From CAZYAK01 sp964403335 (GTDB taxonomy: Bacteria > Patescibacteriota > Gracilibacteria > Peribacterales > Peribacteraceae), in assembly GCA_964403335.1 (NCBI GenBank), contig CAYOFI010000004.1:37197-101196 (forward strand): DNA of 64,000 nucleotides, in the 5' to 3' direction. The translations under genes and the position numbers were made by a program. Below the pieces are notes generated by a model that was not told the origin of the DNA, ran no database searches, and saw nothing but the letters and a program-made list of their open reading frames with translations. This document shows positions 48,770-56,505 of this stretch, piece by piece (the stretch's first letter is position 1; each line of letters begins with the position of its first letter).

Positions 48770-50026
48770 CTACGCCACCCATCCGCCCGCGATGAAGCCG
48801 CCGCTCAGGCGGCGCTCCACGGAAAGGCCGATGACGCTCACGATCGCGATGACGATCATGGCGGTATATTTCCCCCATGATGACTTCCACCGGACCGATG
48901 TGAGCAGATGCGTGAGCGCGAGCACAAGCAAGACGTGCACGGTCAACATGTAGCGAGCCATGCTCGTGAAATCTTTCTCCAGCAGTCCCGCAATGTACAG
49001 ATAGAACATCATCGCGCTGCAGAGCAAGAATGGCGCACGCGTGCGCCAGGTGCCGTCGCGCATGCGCATGCCGCGGATCGCATCGGTGAGCGTCAATCCG
49101 ATAAGCATCCAGAGTCCCGTCATCGCGCAGACGATGTTGATCGAGAATTGCGCGTACGGATCCGTCAGCACATCCGGAAATCTCCCGAAGGGGATGAGGA
49201 TGTTTTTGAGGACAATCAGCGGAAACGCGTACTGCGGCGCGATGTCCCAGCCTTCTTTTTGCACCCACAGGTAGAAATCCCACCGCCCGAAGACGTACGC
49301 GCTCAGAAGAAAAAATCCGATGACCCCGCAGAGACTCCCTGCGCCCATCAGCAGATCTCTGCCGATGCCGCGCGGATCGCGTCGGTCATCGCGCGTGCCG
49401 CACGATCGCCGCACCAACGGATACATCGCCAGCGGAATGCCGACGATCCGTGTCGCCGTCAGGAGAATGCCGTGCAGACCGGCAAGGACGACGCCTTTCG
49501 CCTGGGGAACCGCCGACCAAAAAAAGTAGCCCAGCGTACAGGCGAGGAAGGTGGACTCGGCATAGCCGGAGACCAGATAGAAAGAAGTCGGATAGCAAAA
49601 AATGAGCGCCACGGCGGCGATCTGCCACGGTCGTGCGATCTGCAATTGCCGGAGAAGAAGGAGGAGATACGTCCAGAACACTACGCTCATCAGCTGCGCG
49701 GCCAGCAACAGGGAAGTCTGAACGGAGATGCCCGTTGTCTGCCGGATGATTGACGCGACAAGAGGATAGCCCGGAAAAAATCCGCCGTTGCTGAACTCCG
49801 TCCAGTTCTCCATGGTCCGCGCAGGGTGATTCTTAAAAGGTGTCGCGCGTTTTTCATATCCGTGTTCGGCTATGTCCGCATACCACACGCTGTCCCACTG
49901 AAAGAGTTTTTGGTACGCCGCGCCGATGTGCCCGTCCTCCGGGCCGACCGTGGCCACGGCTACCTGAAGAAGTGTCAGTCCGATGGCGATACCAAGAAGT
50001 AAGCCCATCGCTTTTACGCGTGCCAT
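48770..50026 (-). CDS. PIG-V-like mannosyltransferase (GT-C fold)
   Basis: A 418-residue polytopic glycosyltransferase similar to GPI mannosyltransferase 2 (PIG-V) relatives of bacteria, which use polyprenyl-phosphate mannose outside the membrane. Signature features: LFQWDSVWYADIAEHGYEK in the first large loop, NGGFFPGYPLVASI, and CYPTSFYLVSGYAESTFLAC. About ten helices. The start at 50026 (MARVKAMGLLLG) is set by a -10 box 6 nt upstream that overlaps the -10 of the divergent ogt gene. Target glycan is unknown. Confidence 0.85.
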   Translation of the reverse strand: MARVKAMGLLLGIAIGLTLLQVAVATVGPEDGHIGAAYQKLFQWDSVWYADIAEHGYEKRATPFKNHPARTMENWTEFSNGGFFPGYPLVASIIRQTTGISVQTSLLLAAQLMSVVFWTYLLLLLRQLQIARPWQIAAVALIFCYPTSFYLVSGYAESTFLACTLGYFFWSAVPQAKGVVLAGLHGILLTATRIVGIPLAMYPLVRRSCGTRDDRRDPRGIGRDLLMGAGSLCGVIGFFLLSAYVFGRWDFYLWVQKEGWDIAPQYAFPLIVLKNILIPFGRFPDVLTDPYAQFSINIVCAMTGLWMLIGLTLTDAIRGMRMRDGTWRTRAPFLLCSAMMFYLYIAGLLEKDFTSMARYMLTVHVLLVLALTHLLTSVRWKSSWGKYTAMIVIAIVSVIGLSVERRLSGGFIAGGWVA

Positions 50027-50032
50027 GCGGTG

Positions 50033-50040
50033 ACTATACT
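50033..50040. promoter_or_regulatory. Overlapping divergent -10 boxes (mannosyltransferase and ogt)
   Basis: ACTATACT holds minus-strand TATAGT (50033-50038) and plus-strand TATACT (50035-50040). Each box is exactly 6 nt from its start codon (50026 minus, 50047 plus), so only 20 bp separate the two genes. Confidence 0.7.
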
Positions 50041-50046
50041 CCGCAT

Positions 50047-50568
50047 ATGAACACGGCAGTGCCATCGCCGGTCAGCGAAGGAACGATGACGATCCGCTAC
50101 GCGATTGGGACATCGTCGCTGGGATTGGTCCTTATTGCCGCCACGGAGAAGGGAATCTGCTGCGTGATGTTCGGGGATGCCCCCGATGAGCTGGTGAGCG
50201 AACTGCGGGATCGTTTTCCGAAGACGGAGATCGTGGAAGGGGATGCGGGTACGGCGGAAGTGATTGAGCTGATCGAGAGGCCGACGTCGCACATCGATGT
50301 CCCACTCGACATCCGCGGCACGCCTTTTCAGACACGTGTCTGGGATGCGCTCCGCCGCATCCCGTTCGGGCGGACCGCGACGTATGCGGATATCGCCAAA
50401 GCCATAGGAGCTCCAACGTCGATGCGTGCGGTCGCTCAGGCCTGTGGTGCCAATCATATCTCCGTGCTCATCCCGTGCCATCGCGTCATCCGCACGGATG
50501 GATCGCTGTCGGGATACCGGTGGGGGGTAGAGCGGAAGAAGGAGTTGCTGCGGCGGGAAGTCTTTTAG
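50047..50568 (+). CDS. ogt: Methylated-DNA-[protein]-cysteine S-methyltransferase (Ogt/MGMT)
   Basis: A 173-residue suicide DNA repair protein that takes the methyl group from O6-methylguanine onto its own cysteine. The active site is ISVLIPCHRVIR (acceptor Cys about 141), with the helix-turn-helix RTATYADIAKAIGAPTSMRA and Asn in ACGANH. The N-terminal domain (TIRYAIGTSSLGLVLIAATE) is complete. The start at 50047 is supported by the promoter; an ATG at 50086 is an alternative. It overlaps the convergent hydrolase by 4 bp. Confidence 0.95.
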   Translation: MNTAVPSPVSEGTMTIRYAIGTSSLGLVLIAATEKGICCVMFGDAPDELVSELRDRFPKTEIVEGDAGTAEVIELIERPTSHIDVPLDIRGTPFQTRVWDALRRIPFGRTATYADIAKAIGAPTSMRAVAQACGANHISVLIPCHRVIRTDGSLSGYRWGVERKKELLRREVF

Positions 50569-51560
50569 AGATTGCTCTGGCTCTTGCGTAACAGGCGGTC
50601 AAAATCCGGCGTGGAGACGGCGTCGTAGACCATGCGGGACATATCCCTGATCGCGGCGTTTGCTTTGTCTTGATCGGGTCCGGAGGTGAGCACGCACAGG
50701 ATGTATGCCATTTTGGGGTGATAGACGATGCCGCAATCGTGCAGCTGGCCGCCGTCGATGTTCGTGTATCCGAATTTGTGCGCCACGCGCAGGTCGCTTG
50801 GGACTCCCGCTTGAATGCCTTGGGTGAAGGTGGTTTCCGAAAGAAGTTCGAGCGCAAATTGCGACATGTCCTTCGATAAATACGACGTGCTGTAGAGCAC
50901 GCCGAAGAGTTTGGCGTACGCGGATATGGACACATACGTTTCTTTCGATTCCACCATCATGTCCAGGATATCCAAGTCCTGGAACGTGGTGTACGCCGTC
51001 TCCTCGGACAGCGCGTTCATTTCGCGCAGCAACACCAGGTAGGAGCGGTTGTCCGAATACTTGATCATCTTCGTCAGCATGTCGCGGATGGTATAGGGCG
51101 TATCCGGCTGGATGGTTTGATCTTCCGAATCCACGTTATCGGTCACGTCCAATTTGCCCGTGAACGAGAGAGGTTTGTTCAAAATGCCCGGTTCCAGATC
51201 CGCGGCATGCAGGAAGAAGATGAGCACGGGAAGCTTCATCAGGCTTGCGGGAAGGAATTTGTCGTATTCCCCGATGCCGAAACGCGGCCCGTGATCCAAA
51301 TCCTGGAAATAGACCGAGATATGGCTGAGGGCGCCCGACGCGGTGAGTGCGTCCGTCTTTGCCGTCAGCGCATCGCGCAGATGTTCGTAGTTCCATTCTC
51401 CTTGCGGCAGCGTGCTGCCGCATCTGCGGGCGGGATTGAGCAGACGGTATTTTTCGTTACACGAATTCGCCTGTCCGACGACGTTTTGAATTCCCCATAG
51501 CACGATGCATGCCAATGCCACCACAGAGCTCAGCGCGTAGACGGACCGCAAACGCCTCAT
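50565..51560 (-). CDS. Class A beta-lactamase-fold serine hydrolase
   Basis: A 331-residue exported or anchored protein: N-terminal hydrophobic helix (SVYALSSVVALACIVLWGI), then a beta-lactamase-2 type domain with SxxK PASLMKLP (about 102-109), SDN in KYSDNRSYL (about 165-173) and KFG in the KTG position (HKFGYTN, about 259-265). No Glu166-type loop is evident, so cell-wall D-Ala-D-Ala carboxypeptidase/transpeptidase-like activity or an unknown amidase is more likely than drug hydrolysis. The start at 51560 (MRRLRSV) is one of three in-frame candidates (51581, 51626). Confidence 0.82.
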   Translation of the reverse strand: MRRLRSVYALSSVVALACIVLWGIQNVVGQANSCNEKYRLLNPARRCGSTLPQGEWNYEHLRDALTAKTDALTASGALSHISVYFQDLDHGPRFGIGEYDKFLPASLMKLPVLIFFLHAADLEPGILNKPLSFTGKLDVTDNVDSEDQTIQPDTPYTIRDMLTKMIKYSDNRSYLVLLREMNALSEETAYTTFQDLDILDMMVESKETYVSISAYAKLFGVLYSTSYLSKDMSQFALELLSETTFTQGIQAGVPSDLRVAHKFGYTNIDGGQLHDCGIVYHPKMAYILCVLTSGPDQDKANAAIRDMSRMVYDAVSTPDFDRLLRKSQSNL

Positions 51561-51732
51561 GGGCGGTATTGTGATGCGCATCGCGGTGTGCGTGCAAGGT
51601 GCCGTGGAGGAATGTAGGAGGCGCATGCTTGCTATGTCAGGATGGCTTTCTGTTTGCGCTCACGGTCATATAATTTGTTCATTGCAATCGCATCACTGTC
51701 ACCGTTTTTCGTGTGCGGTCGTCTGTAACTAT

Positions 51733-51756
51733 CCAGACAGCAGTTTCTCTGTCTGG
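51733..51756 (+). promoter_or_regulatory. Hairpin next to the start codon of the GT2 synthase
   Basis: CCAGACAG (51733-51740) and CTGTCTGG (51749-51756) form a perfect 8-bp stem with an 8-nt loop ending one base before the ATG at 51758. It could hinder ribosome access or be an operator. The rest of 51561-51732 shows no gene. Confidence 0.5.
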
Positions 51757-51757
51757 C

Positions 51758-52774
51758 ATGCTCATCTCCCTCCTCGTACCCTGCTACAACGAAGAACGGT
51801 CCATCCGGACATCGGTTCTTTCCTGGCTCAGTCAGTCTCGCCCCCTGGACGAGATCATTGTGGTGGATGATGCCAGTACGGACGGCACGCCGGAGATTTT
51901 GAAGGAATTCGCGGGACGCATCACCGTGGTGCGGGCGCAGAAAAATTTGGGCAATAAAAGTTTCGCGCAGGAGTTCGGGTTGCAGTTCGTCAACGGGGAC
52001 ATTTTCATCGTGACGGACGCGGATACCATCTTGCGGGAAGATTTCGTGGAGCGGATCGAAAAAGATTTCGCCGATCCGACCATCGCCGCCGTGGGAGGGT
52101 ACCTGAAAAGTCTCAAGTACAACTGGCTCACCCGGTACAGGGCGTTCGAGTACGCCATCGGCCAAAACTTCCACAAATTGGCGCAAAGCTACATGAACTT
52201 CGTGTTCGTGATCCCGGGCGCCGCGGGTGCCTTCCGCACGGATGTCTTCCGGGCGCACTTGCCCTTCGATCACGATACCATCGCGGAGGATTTGGACTTC
52301 ACCTACAAGCTCCACAAACTGGGATACAAGGTGCACTTCAACCGCGAAGCCGTCGCCTACACCCAAGACCCGGCGACGCTGTCGTCGTACATCAACCAGT
52401 TGCGCCGGTGGTGCGGCGGGGGATGGCAGAATTTGCTGAAACACATCGATATCGTGCTGCGTCCCGCGCAGGCGCTGGAACTCTCGCTGATGTACATCGA
52501 GGGAGTCGTGTTTTCCACTCTTCTCCTGGTGATGCCGTTCATCAATCTGTGGCTGACGCTGGTGTTCGCGGTGCCGTACTTTTTGTTCGCGTTCGTGTTG
52601 AGCGCGCTTGCGGCGTGGAAGGAGCGGCGGCCGGACCTGATGCTCGCGCCGCTTGCCCATGTGTTTTTGGTGTACGTGAATGCCTTCGTGTTCATGGAGC
52701 AATTTATCAAGGAGTTCGTGTTCCGCCGGAAAAACTTGGTGTGGTTTACCCCCGAACGCGTCGCCAACCTATGA
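51758..52774 (+). CDS. Processive GT2 glycosyltransferase (PgaC/hyaluronan-synthase-like)
   Basis: A 338-residue membrane synthase of the poly-GlcNAc/hyaluronan synthase type, extruding a beta-linked polysaccharide. N-terminal catalytic part: SLLVPCYNEERSIRTSVLSW, DDAS, the DxD site TDADTI, the acceptor acid DHDTIAEDLDF and QLRRW (QxxRW). The C-terminal part has three membrane helices (VVFSTLLLVMPFINLWLTLV onward). The start at 51758 (MLISLLVPCYNEE) lacks the N-terminal membrane helices of PgaC. It begins a set of genes coupled by ATGA overlaps. Confidence 0.9.
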   Translation: MLISLLVPCYNEERSIRTSVLSWLSQSRPLDEIIVVDDASTDGTPEILKEFAGRITVVRAQKNLGNKSFAQEFGLQFVNGDIFIVTDADTILREDFVERIEKDFADPTIAAVGGYLKSLKYNWLTRYRAFEYAIGQNFHKLAQSYMNFVFVIPGAAGAFRTDVFRAHLPFDHDTIAEDLDFTYKLHKLGYKVHFNREAVAYTQDPATLSSYINQLRRWCGGGWQNLLKHIDIVLRPAQALELSLMYIEGVVFSTLLLVMPFINLWLTLVFAVPYFLFAFVLSALAAWKERRPDLMLAPLAHVFLVYVNAFVFMEQFIKEFVFRRKNLVWFTPERVANL

Positions 52775-52920
52775 ACCCCTTCACGCAGCTCATCGGCCTG
52801 ACGATGCTTGTGCATTTGTTCATCATTCTTGCGAACAAAGCCGCGCAGGGCATGCGCATCGTGCACGCGCGCATGGCGCGCAAACGCACGGCAAGAGTCC
52901 GTCCGTCCTCCGCCCTATGA
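52771..52920 (+). CDS. 49-residue membrane protein coupled to the GT2 synthase (PgaD-like position)
   Basis: The ATG overlaps the synthase stop (ATGA), and its own stop overlaps the ATG of the next gene (ATGA again). The peptide starts MNPFTQLIGLTMLVHLFIIL, one membrane helix, followed by a strongly basic tail (MRIVHARMARKRTARVRP). Position and build recall PgaD, the small membrane partner of the PNAG synthase, although sequence similarity cannot be judged at this length. Confidence 0.7.
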   Translation: MNPFTQLIGLTMLVHLFIILANKAAQGMRIVHARMARKRTARVRPSSAL

Positions 52921-53612
52921 CACCACCGTCTTTCATCGACGGCACGTCCATCGCGATCGAGATTCCGCCCCGCGTCGCGGCGCCGTCGCGCCTGCGGCCG
53001 GGAGACATTCTTCCCCCGGCACAGGAGCCGCTGCAGCGTTTCACGTCGCTTCCGGATATTTTGTCCGGCGATGTCTGGAGCCCGGACGATCCCGCGAAGG
53101 CCGCCATGGCCGTGGCCAAATCCATGGTCAAAAGCAGCTACACGCAAGTGGCGTTGTCTTTGTGCATCATCGGATTCGTCACGGCGACCACATGCGTCCT
53201 TGGAGGATTGATTCTCTACGCCGGCATCATCGATTCACACGCCAATGTCCGCGTCGTTGCGGCACTGATGCGCGGGAATGCCGTCTCACAGACAAGCGTC
53301 GCGGCAGCGGCACCCGCTCTGCTTCTCGTTGATCCATCGGATGCTGATGCGGCGGCGATGTTGCCCGCGGGGTGTGACACCGTATCGTCCGATTCCGGTG
53401 CATCCTCTTCATCCCCACGTCAAAATTTTTCGCTGATCGATTTCTTACGTGTGCACAACTTGCCAAACAGTTTCGAAGACAGATTGGAACTCGCGCGCAA
53501 GTATGGCGTCGTTGACTATTCCGGCACATCTCTGCAAAACCGACACCTTCTGTCCATTCTTCAACAAGAACTTTTCCTTCAGTGTCACCATCCGGACGCG
53601 GGCAGCGTCTAG
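52917..53612 (+). CDS. Single-pass membrane protein of the exopolysaccharide locus
   Basis: A 231-residue protein, family unknown. The N-terminal 80 residues are cytoplasmic and Pro-rich (IEIPPRVAAPSRLRPGDILP), a membrane helix spans about 84-105 (LCIIGFVTATTCVLGGLILY), and the outer part has an Ala-rich region, a Ser-rich stretch and a C-terminal helical segment with FSLIDFLRVHNLPNSFEDRL and YGVVDYSGTS. The ending resembles peptidoglycan- or protein-interaction modules seen at the ends of exported CPR proteins, but this is only an impression. Confidence 0.65.
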   Translation: MTPPSFIDGTSIAIEIPPRVAAPSRLRPGDILPPAQEPLQRFTSLPDILSGDVWSPDDPAKAAMAVAKSMVKSSYTQVALSLCIIGFVTATTCVLGGLILYAGIIDSHANVRVVAALMRGNAVSQTSVAAAAPALLLVDPSDADAAAMLPAGCDTVSSDSGASSSSPRQNFSLIDFLRVHNLPNSFEDRLELARKYGVVDYSGTSLQNRHLLSILQQELFLQCHHPDAGSV

Positions 53613-53643
53613 TGGTGTGTTTCTTTCCCCCCTTCCCATTCAT

Positions 53644-55332
53644 ATGCCCAATACATTTTTTACTTCCCGCTTCGCCACCCGCACCGTCGCGGTGATCGCG
53701 TCCGCGGCATGCGTCTTGGCGTCATCGCCGGCGTATGCATTATCCCTGCCGAACGTGCACTTGGATTTGGATGCAAAACTGCCTCCGTCCATTTTGGCGA
53801 ATGTGCACATCCCGTCGATCGATCTGGATCTTCCGAACATCGATCTCCCGAAAATTGATTTGCCGAATTTGAGCGACAAGGCCTGCGGACACATCAATGA
53901 TGCACTGTCCGGCGTTGATCTGTCCGGACACGCGGACGGAACCATCGATGACTTGTGCGGGGGCTCATCGTCTTCAGGCGGCAGCAGCTCCGGCGGTTCC
54001 AGTTCCGGCGGCGGCGGCAACGGCGGTTCGTCCTCTTCGGGCAATTCGTCGTCTTCCTCCAGCAGCGTGAACATGGGCAATCTTATCCTCAACGGCGACT
54101 TCGAGACGCTGGGCGCGAACGGAGATCCCGCGGGATGGAACAGGGGAGGCTTCGGCAATAACAACCGCGAGTTCCGCTATCCCGTGGACGGCTTCTCCGG
54201 CAAGGGTGCCGAGGTCTTCATGACACAGTGGGCCGACGGCGATGCCAAGTGGTATTTCAATGACGTCAACGTCACCCCCGGCGTGCAGTACTCCTACACG
54301 AACCGCTACAAGAGCACGGTGCCGTCCTTCGTCACGGTGCAGTACACCTTGGCGGACGGAACGAAATCCTTCAGCGACATCGGCAACCCCGTTGCCTCCA
54401 GCGAGTGGGCGCAGTTCTCCGCGACCATCACGCCGCCGGCTAACACCGTGTCCCTCACGGTATTCCATCTGATCAAATCGGCAGGATCGCTCTACATTGA
54501 TTCCTTCGATTTGCATCGCGTGGACACAGGATCGTCGTCCAGCTCATCCAGCACGTCTTCGAGCAGCACGTCCTCCAGCTCCAGCAGCTCGACGTCCAGC
54601 TCCAGCTCATCCAGCTCCAATGCCTCCAGTTCCAACGTCTTCGATAAAGGCTATGTGACGCTGAACTTTGATGACGGATGGACGTCCCATCACCGCAACG
54701 TCATGCCGATTCTGAACAACGCCGGCATCAAGGGAACGTTCTTTGTCGTCTCCGACGAAGCACAGATGGCTGAAGATCAGGATTACAACCAGGTCGGTCA
54801 CTACCTGACGATCAACAAGCTCAAGGAGCTCCAGGCCGCAGGTCATGAAGTGACGGCGCACTCCAAGACGCACGCGTCCCTCATCGGACTCTCGGAGAAC
54901 CAGATGAAGGCCGAGATCGGCGGATCCCGCACGGCTCTGCTCAACAACGGCTTCACGCCCGTCGATACGTTCGCGTATCCGTTCGGAGACAAGAACGCCG
55001 CCGTCATGCAGGTCGTCAAAGACAGCGGATTTGTCGGCGCGCGCGGCGTGAATGGCGGCTACAACACGAAGGTCACCAACAAGTACGACTTGGAGGTCCA
55101 GAACGTGTTGGACGCCACCACCGCTGCCCAGATGAAGGCGTGGATCGACCATGCCGTCCAGACCAAGACGTGGCTCAACATCGTCTTCCATGAAGTCGAT
55201 GCCGCCGCAAACGCTCCCGGCGTCGAGGACTACTCCACGACGACCGGCATCCTCCAGGATGTGGTGAACTACCTGAAGACCAACAACATCGCGGTCATCA
55301 CCACACACCAGGGAATGCAGATGATGCCCTGA
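53644..55332 (+). CDS. Secreted polysaccharide deacetylase with carbohydrate-binding module
   Basis: A 562-residue exported enzyme. Signal peptide about 1-35; a repeat-like LDLDxxLPxxxxANVHIPSI region; a Ser/Gly hinge; a CBM4/9-like jelly roll (about 140-295, NLILNGDFETLGANGDPAGW); a Ser-only linker; and a NodB-type deacetylase (about 335-560): motif 1 TLNFDDGW, motif 2 HSKTH (metal His), motif 3 DTFAYPFGD and the C-terminal VFHEVD. It removes acetyl groups from N-acetylated glycans, matching a PgaB-like role for the adjacent GT2 synthase. The ATG at 53644 gives the signal peptide. Confidence 0.93.
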   Translation: MPNTFFTSRFATRTVAVIASAACVLASSPAYALSLPNVHLDLDAKLPPSILANVHIPSIDLDLPNIDLPKIDLPNLSDKACGHINDALSGVDLSGHADGTIDDLCGGSSSSGGSSSGGSSSGGGGNGGSSSSGNSSSSSSSVNMGNLILNGDFETLGANGDPAGWNRGGFGNNNREFRYPVDGFSGKGAEVFMTQWADGDAKWYFNDVNVTPGVQYSYTNRYKSTVPSFVTVQYTLADGTKSFSDIGNPVASSEWAQFSATITPPANTVSLTVFHLIKSAGSLYIDSFDLHRVDTGSSSSSSSTSSSSTSSSSSSSTSSSSSSSSNASSSNVFDKGYVTLNFDDGWTSHHRNVMPILNNAGIKGTFFVVSDEAQMAEDQDYNQVGHYLTINKLKELQAAGHEVTAHSKTHASLIGLSENQMKAEIGGSRTALLNNGFTPVDTFAYPFGDKNAAVMQVVKDSGFVGARGVNGGYNTKVTNKYDLEVQNVLDATTAAQMKAWIDHAVQTKTWLNIVFHEVDAAANAPGVEDYSTTTGILQDVVNYLKTNNIAVITTHQGMQMMP

Positions 55333-55381
55333 TACGGCTTCGCGATGAGAAGTACGAACTTGGCTAAGAGCATGACACATG

Positions 55382-55407
55382 GCGGCGTAGCGATCTCGCT
55401 ACGCCGC
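55382..55407. terminator. Bidirectional terminator between deacetylase and GH26 genes
   Basis: GCGGCGTAGCGA (55382-55393), TC, TCGCTACGCCGC (55396-55407): a perfect 12-bp stem with a two-base centre between convergent genes. Confidence 0.85.
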
Positions 55408-56444
55408 TATTTGATACGTATGGCTTTTTTAAATGCTTCCAATGACGCGTCATCCGACCACACGCGCCAGTCGCGTTCTTTGTTTTCGTTGAACCAGACC
55501 CAGCCCTTCACCTCCGGATATTTGGGAAGCTCCGCGGTCAACGCGTCGGCAATCCAGGCGGCTTTCTTCGGTCCGTCGGCGCTGGCCATGGAAAAAATAT
55601 AGATGGGCTTCTTGAACGTCTTCAGTTGCTGCAAGGCGGAGCCGTAGATCTCATCGAACGTCATCCACGGGTCGCCGAAGTTAAATCCATCCACGCCCAC
55701 GTAATCCACGAACGCATCTCCGGGGTAATAGTCGGCGATGCGATTGCCCGCGGTATCCGGCACGGAATCGCCGTTCACGGCCCAGCCGAATTTCACGTTG
55801 GGCGTATCGCGGAAGAACTCGCGGATGTAGCGGTACGCGTCGATGTGCTGCGCGGGACTGTTTCCGTTCTTCGTGCCCGACCACGGGTACCAATCGCCGT
55901 TCATTTCCTCGAACGGAATCAAGATGACGGGTCCGCCATATATGCGTGCCTGCTCCGCGAAAGTCTTGAAATAGATATCCCAGTCACCTCGCAGGATGGC
56001 CGCGTACGAGTACCGCGGCTGGTCGATGGATGCGACGTGGTAATCCATGGCCTCCCAGAAGATCACGAGTGTTTTGTCCTTTGTGGTCTCCGTAAGATGC
56101 AGAGGAAATTCGGCATCGTTGCCCCAGTGCACGAACGTGGCGCGGAGCTGCATGGGCATGCCGACCTTGGCTTCAAACGCCGGTCCTTCCTCCGCTTCCC
56201 AACCCACATAGGCACCCCAGAGTTTGGCGGGGGATGATGATGCCGATAATCGTGATGACGTTTTTGTGAGTGCGGCACACCGCGCTGCAAGCCGCTTCAC
56301 GCGGTTCGTGAGCGCGGGCCTGCTTTGCAATTTGGCGATACGTGCGCAGTTCACGGGCGCGGCGGCGAAGGATTCCTGCCACAGCGTACCGATGCCGATA
56401 ATCATCAGAAGTGTGATGCCGAGGAAGGTGAGGGTGCGGGTCAT
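55407..56444 (-). CDS. GH26-type glycosidase homologue lacking the catalytic nucleophile
   Basis: A 345-residue exported protein with the fold of GH26 endo-beta-mannanases. Signal peptide MTRTLTFLGITLLMIIGIGT, a basic helical segment and a Ser-rich linker precede the barrel (from about 75, WGAYVGWEAEEGPAFEAKVG). The acid/base Glu is present in IPFEEMNGDWYPW. At the nucleophile strand, where GH26 enzymes have Glu in a KPIxIAExGS-like motif, this protein reads KKPIYIFSMASADG, with Ser in place of Glu; the rest of the strand and the following DGPKKAAW helix are conserved. It may bind rather than cut a glycan. TATCCT lies 6 nt before the ATG. Confidence 0.85.
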   Translation of the reverse strand: MTRTLTFLGITLLMIIGIGTLWQESFAAAPVNCARIAKLQSRPALTNRVKRLAARCAALTKTSSRLSASSSPAKLWGAYVGWEAEEGPAFEAKVGMPMQLRATFVHWGNDAEFPLHLTETTKDKTLVIFWEAMDYHVASIDQPRYSYAAILRGDWDIYFKTFAEQARIYGGPVILIPFEEMNGDWYPWSGTKNGNSPAQHIDAYRYIREFFRDTPNVKFGWAVNGDSVPDTAGNRIADYYPGDAFVDYVGVDGFNFGDPWMTFDEIYGSALQQLKTFKKPIYIFSMASADGPKKAAWIADALTAELPKYPEVKGWVWFNENKERDWRVWSDDASLEAFKKAIRIK

Positions 56445-56450
56445 GAGAAG

Positions 56451-56456
56451 AGGATA
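56451..56456 (-). promoter_or_regulatory. -10 box of the GH26-like gene
   Basis: TATCCT on the minus strand, 6 nt before the ATG at 56444. Confidence 0.45.
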
Positions 56457-56488
56457 GAGGGGGCGGTGTATTTTTGGCGAATGCATCG

Positions 56489-56494
56489 TATACT
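56489..56494 (+). promoter_or_regulatory. -10 box of the TerC-family gene
   Basis: TATACT, 11 nt before the ATG at 56506; the leader would be about five bases. Confidence 0.5.
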
Positions 56495-56505
56495 GCCGTG
56501 CAACT

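Noticed and set aside
50565..51560. Calling the class A-like hydrolase a beta-lactamase resistance gene
   Set aside because: SxxK, SDN and a KTG-like motif exist, but the omega-loop Glu expected for deacylation is not evident and KTG is KFG, so drug hydrolysis is not supported.
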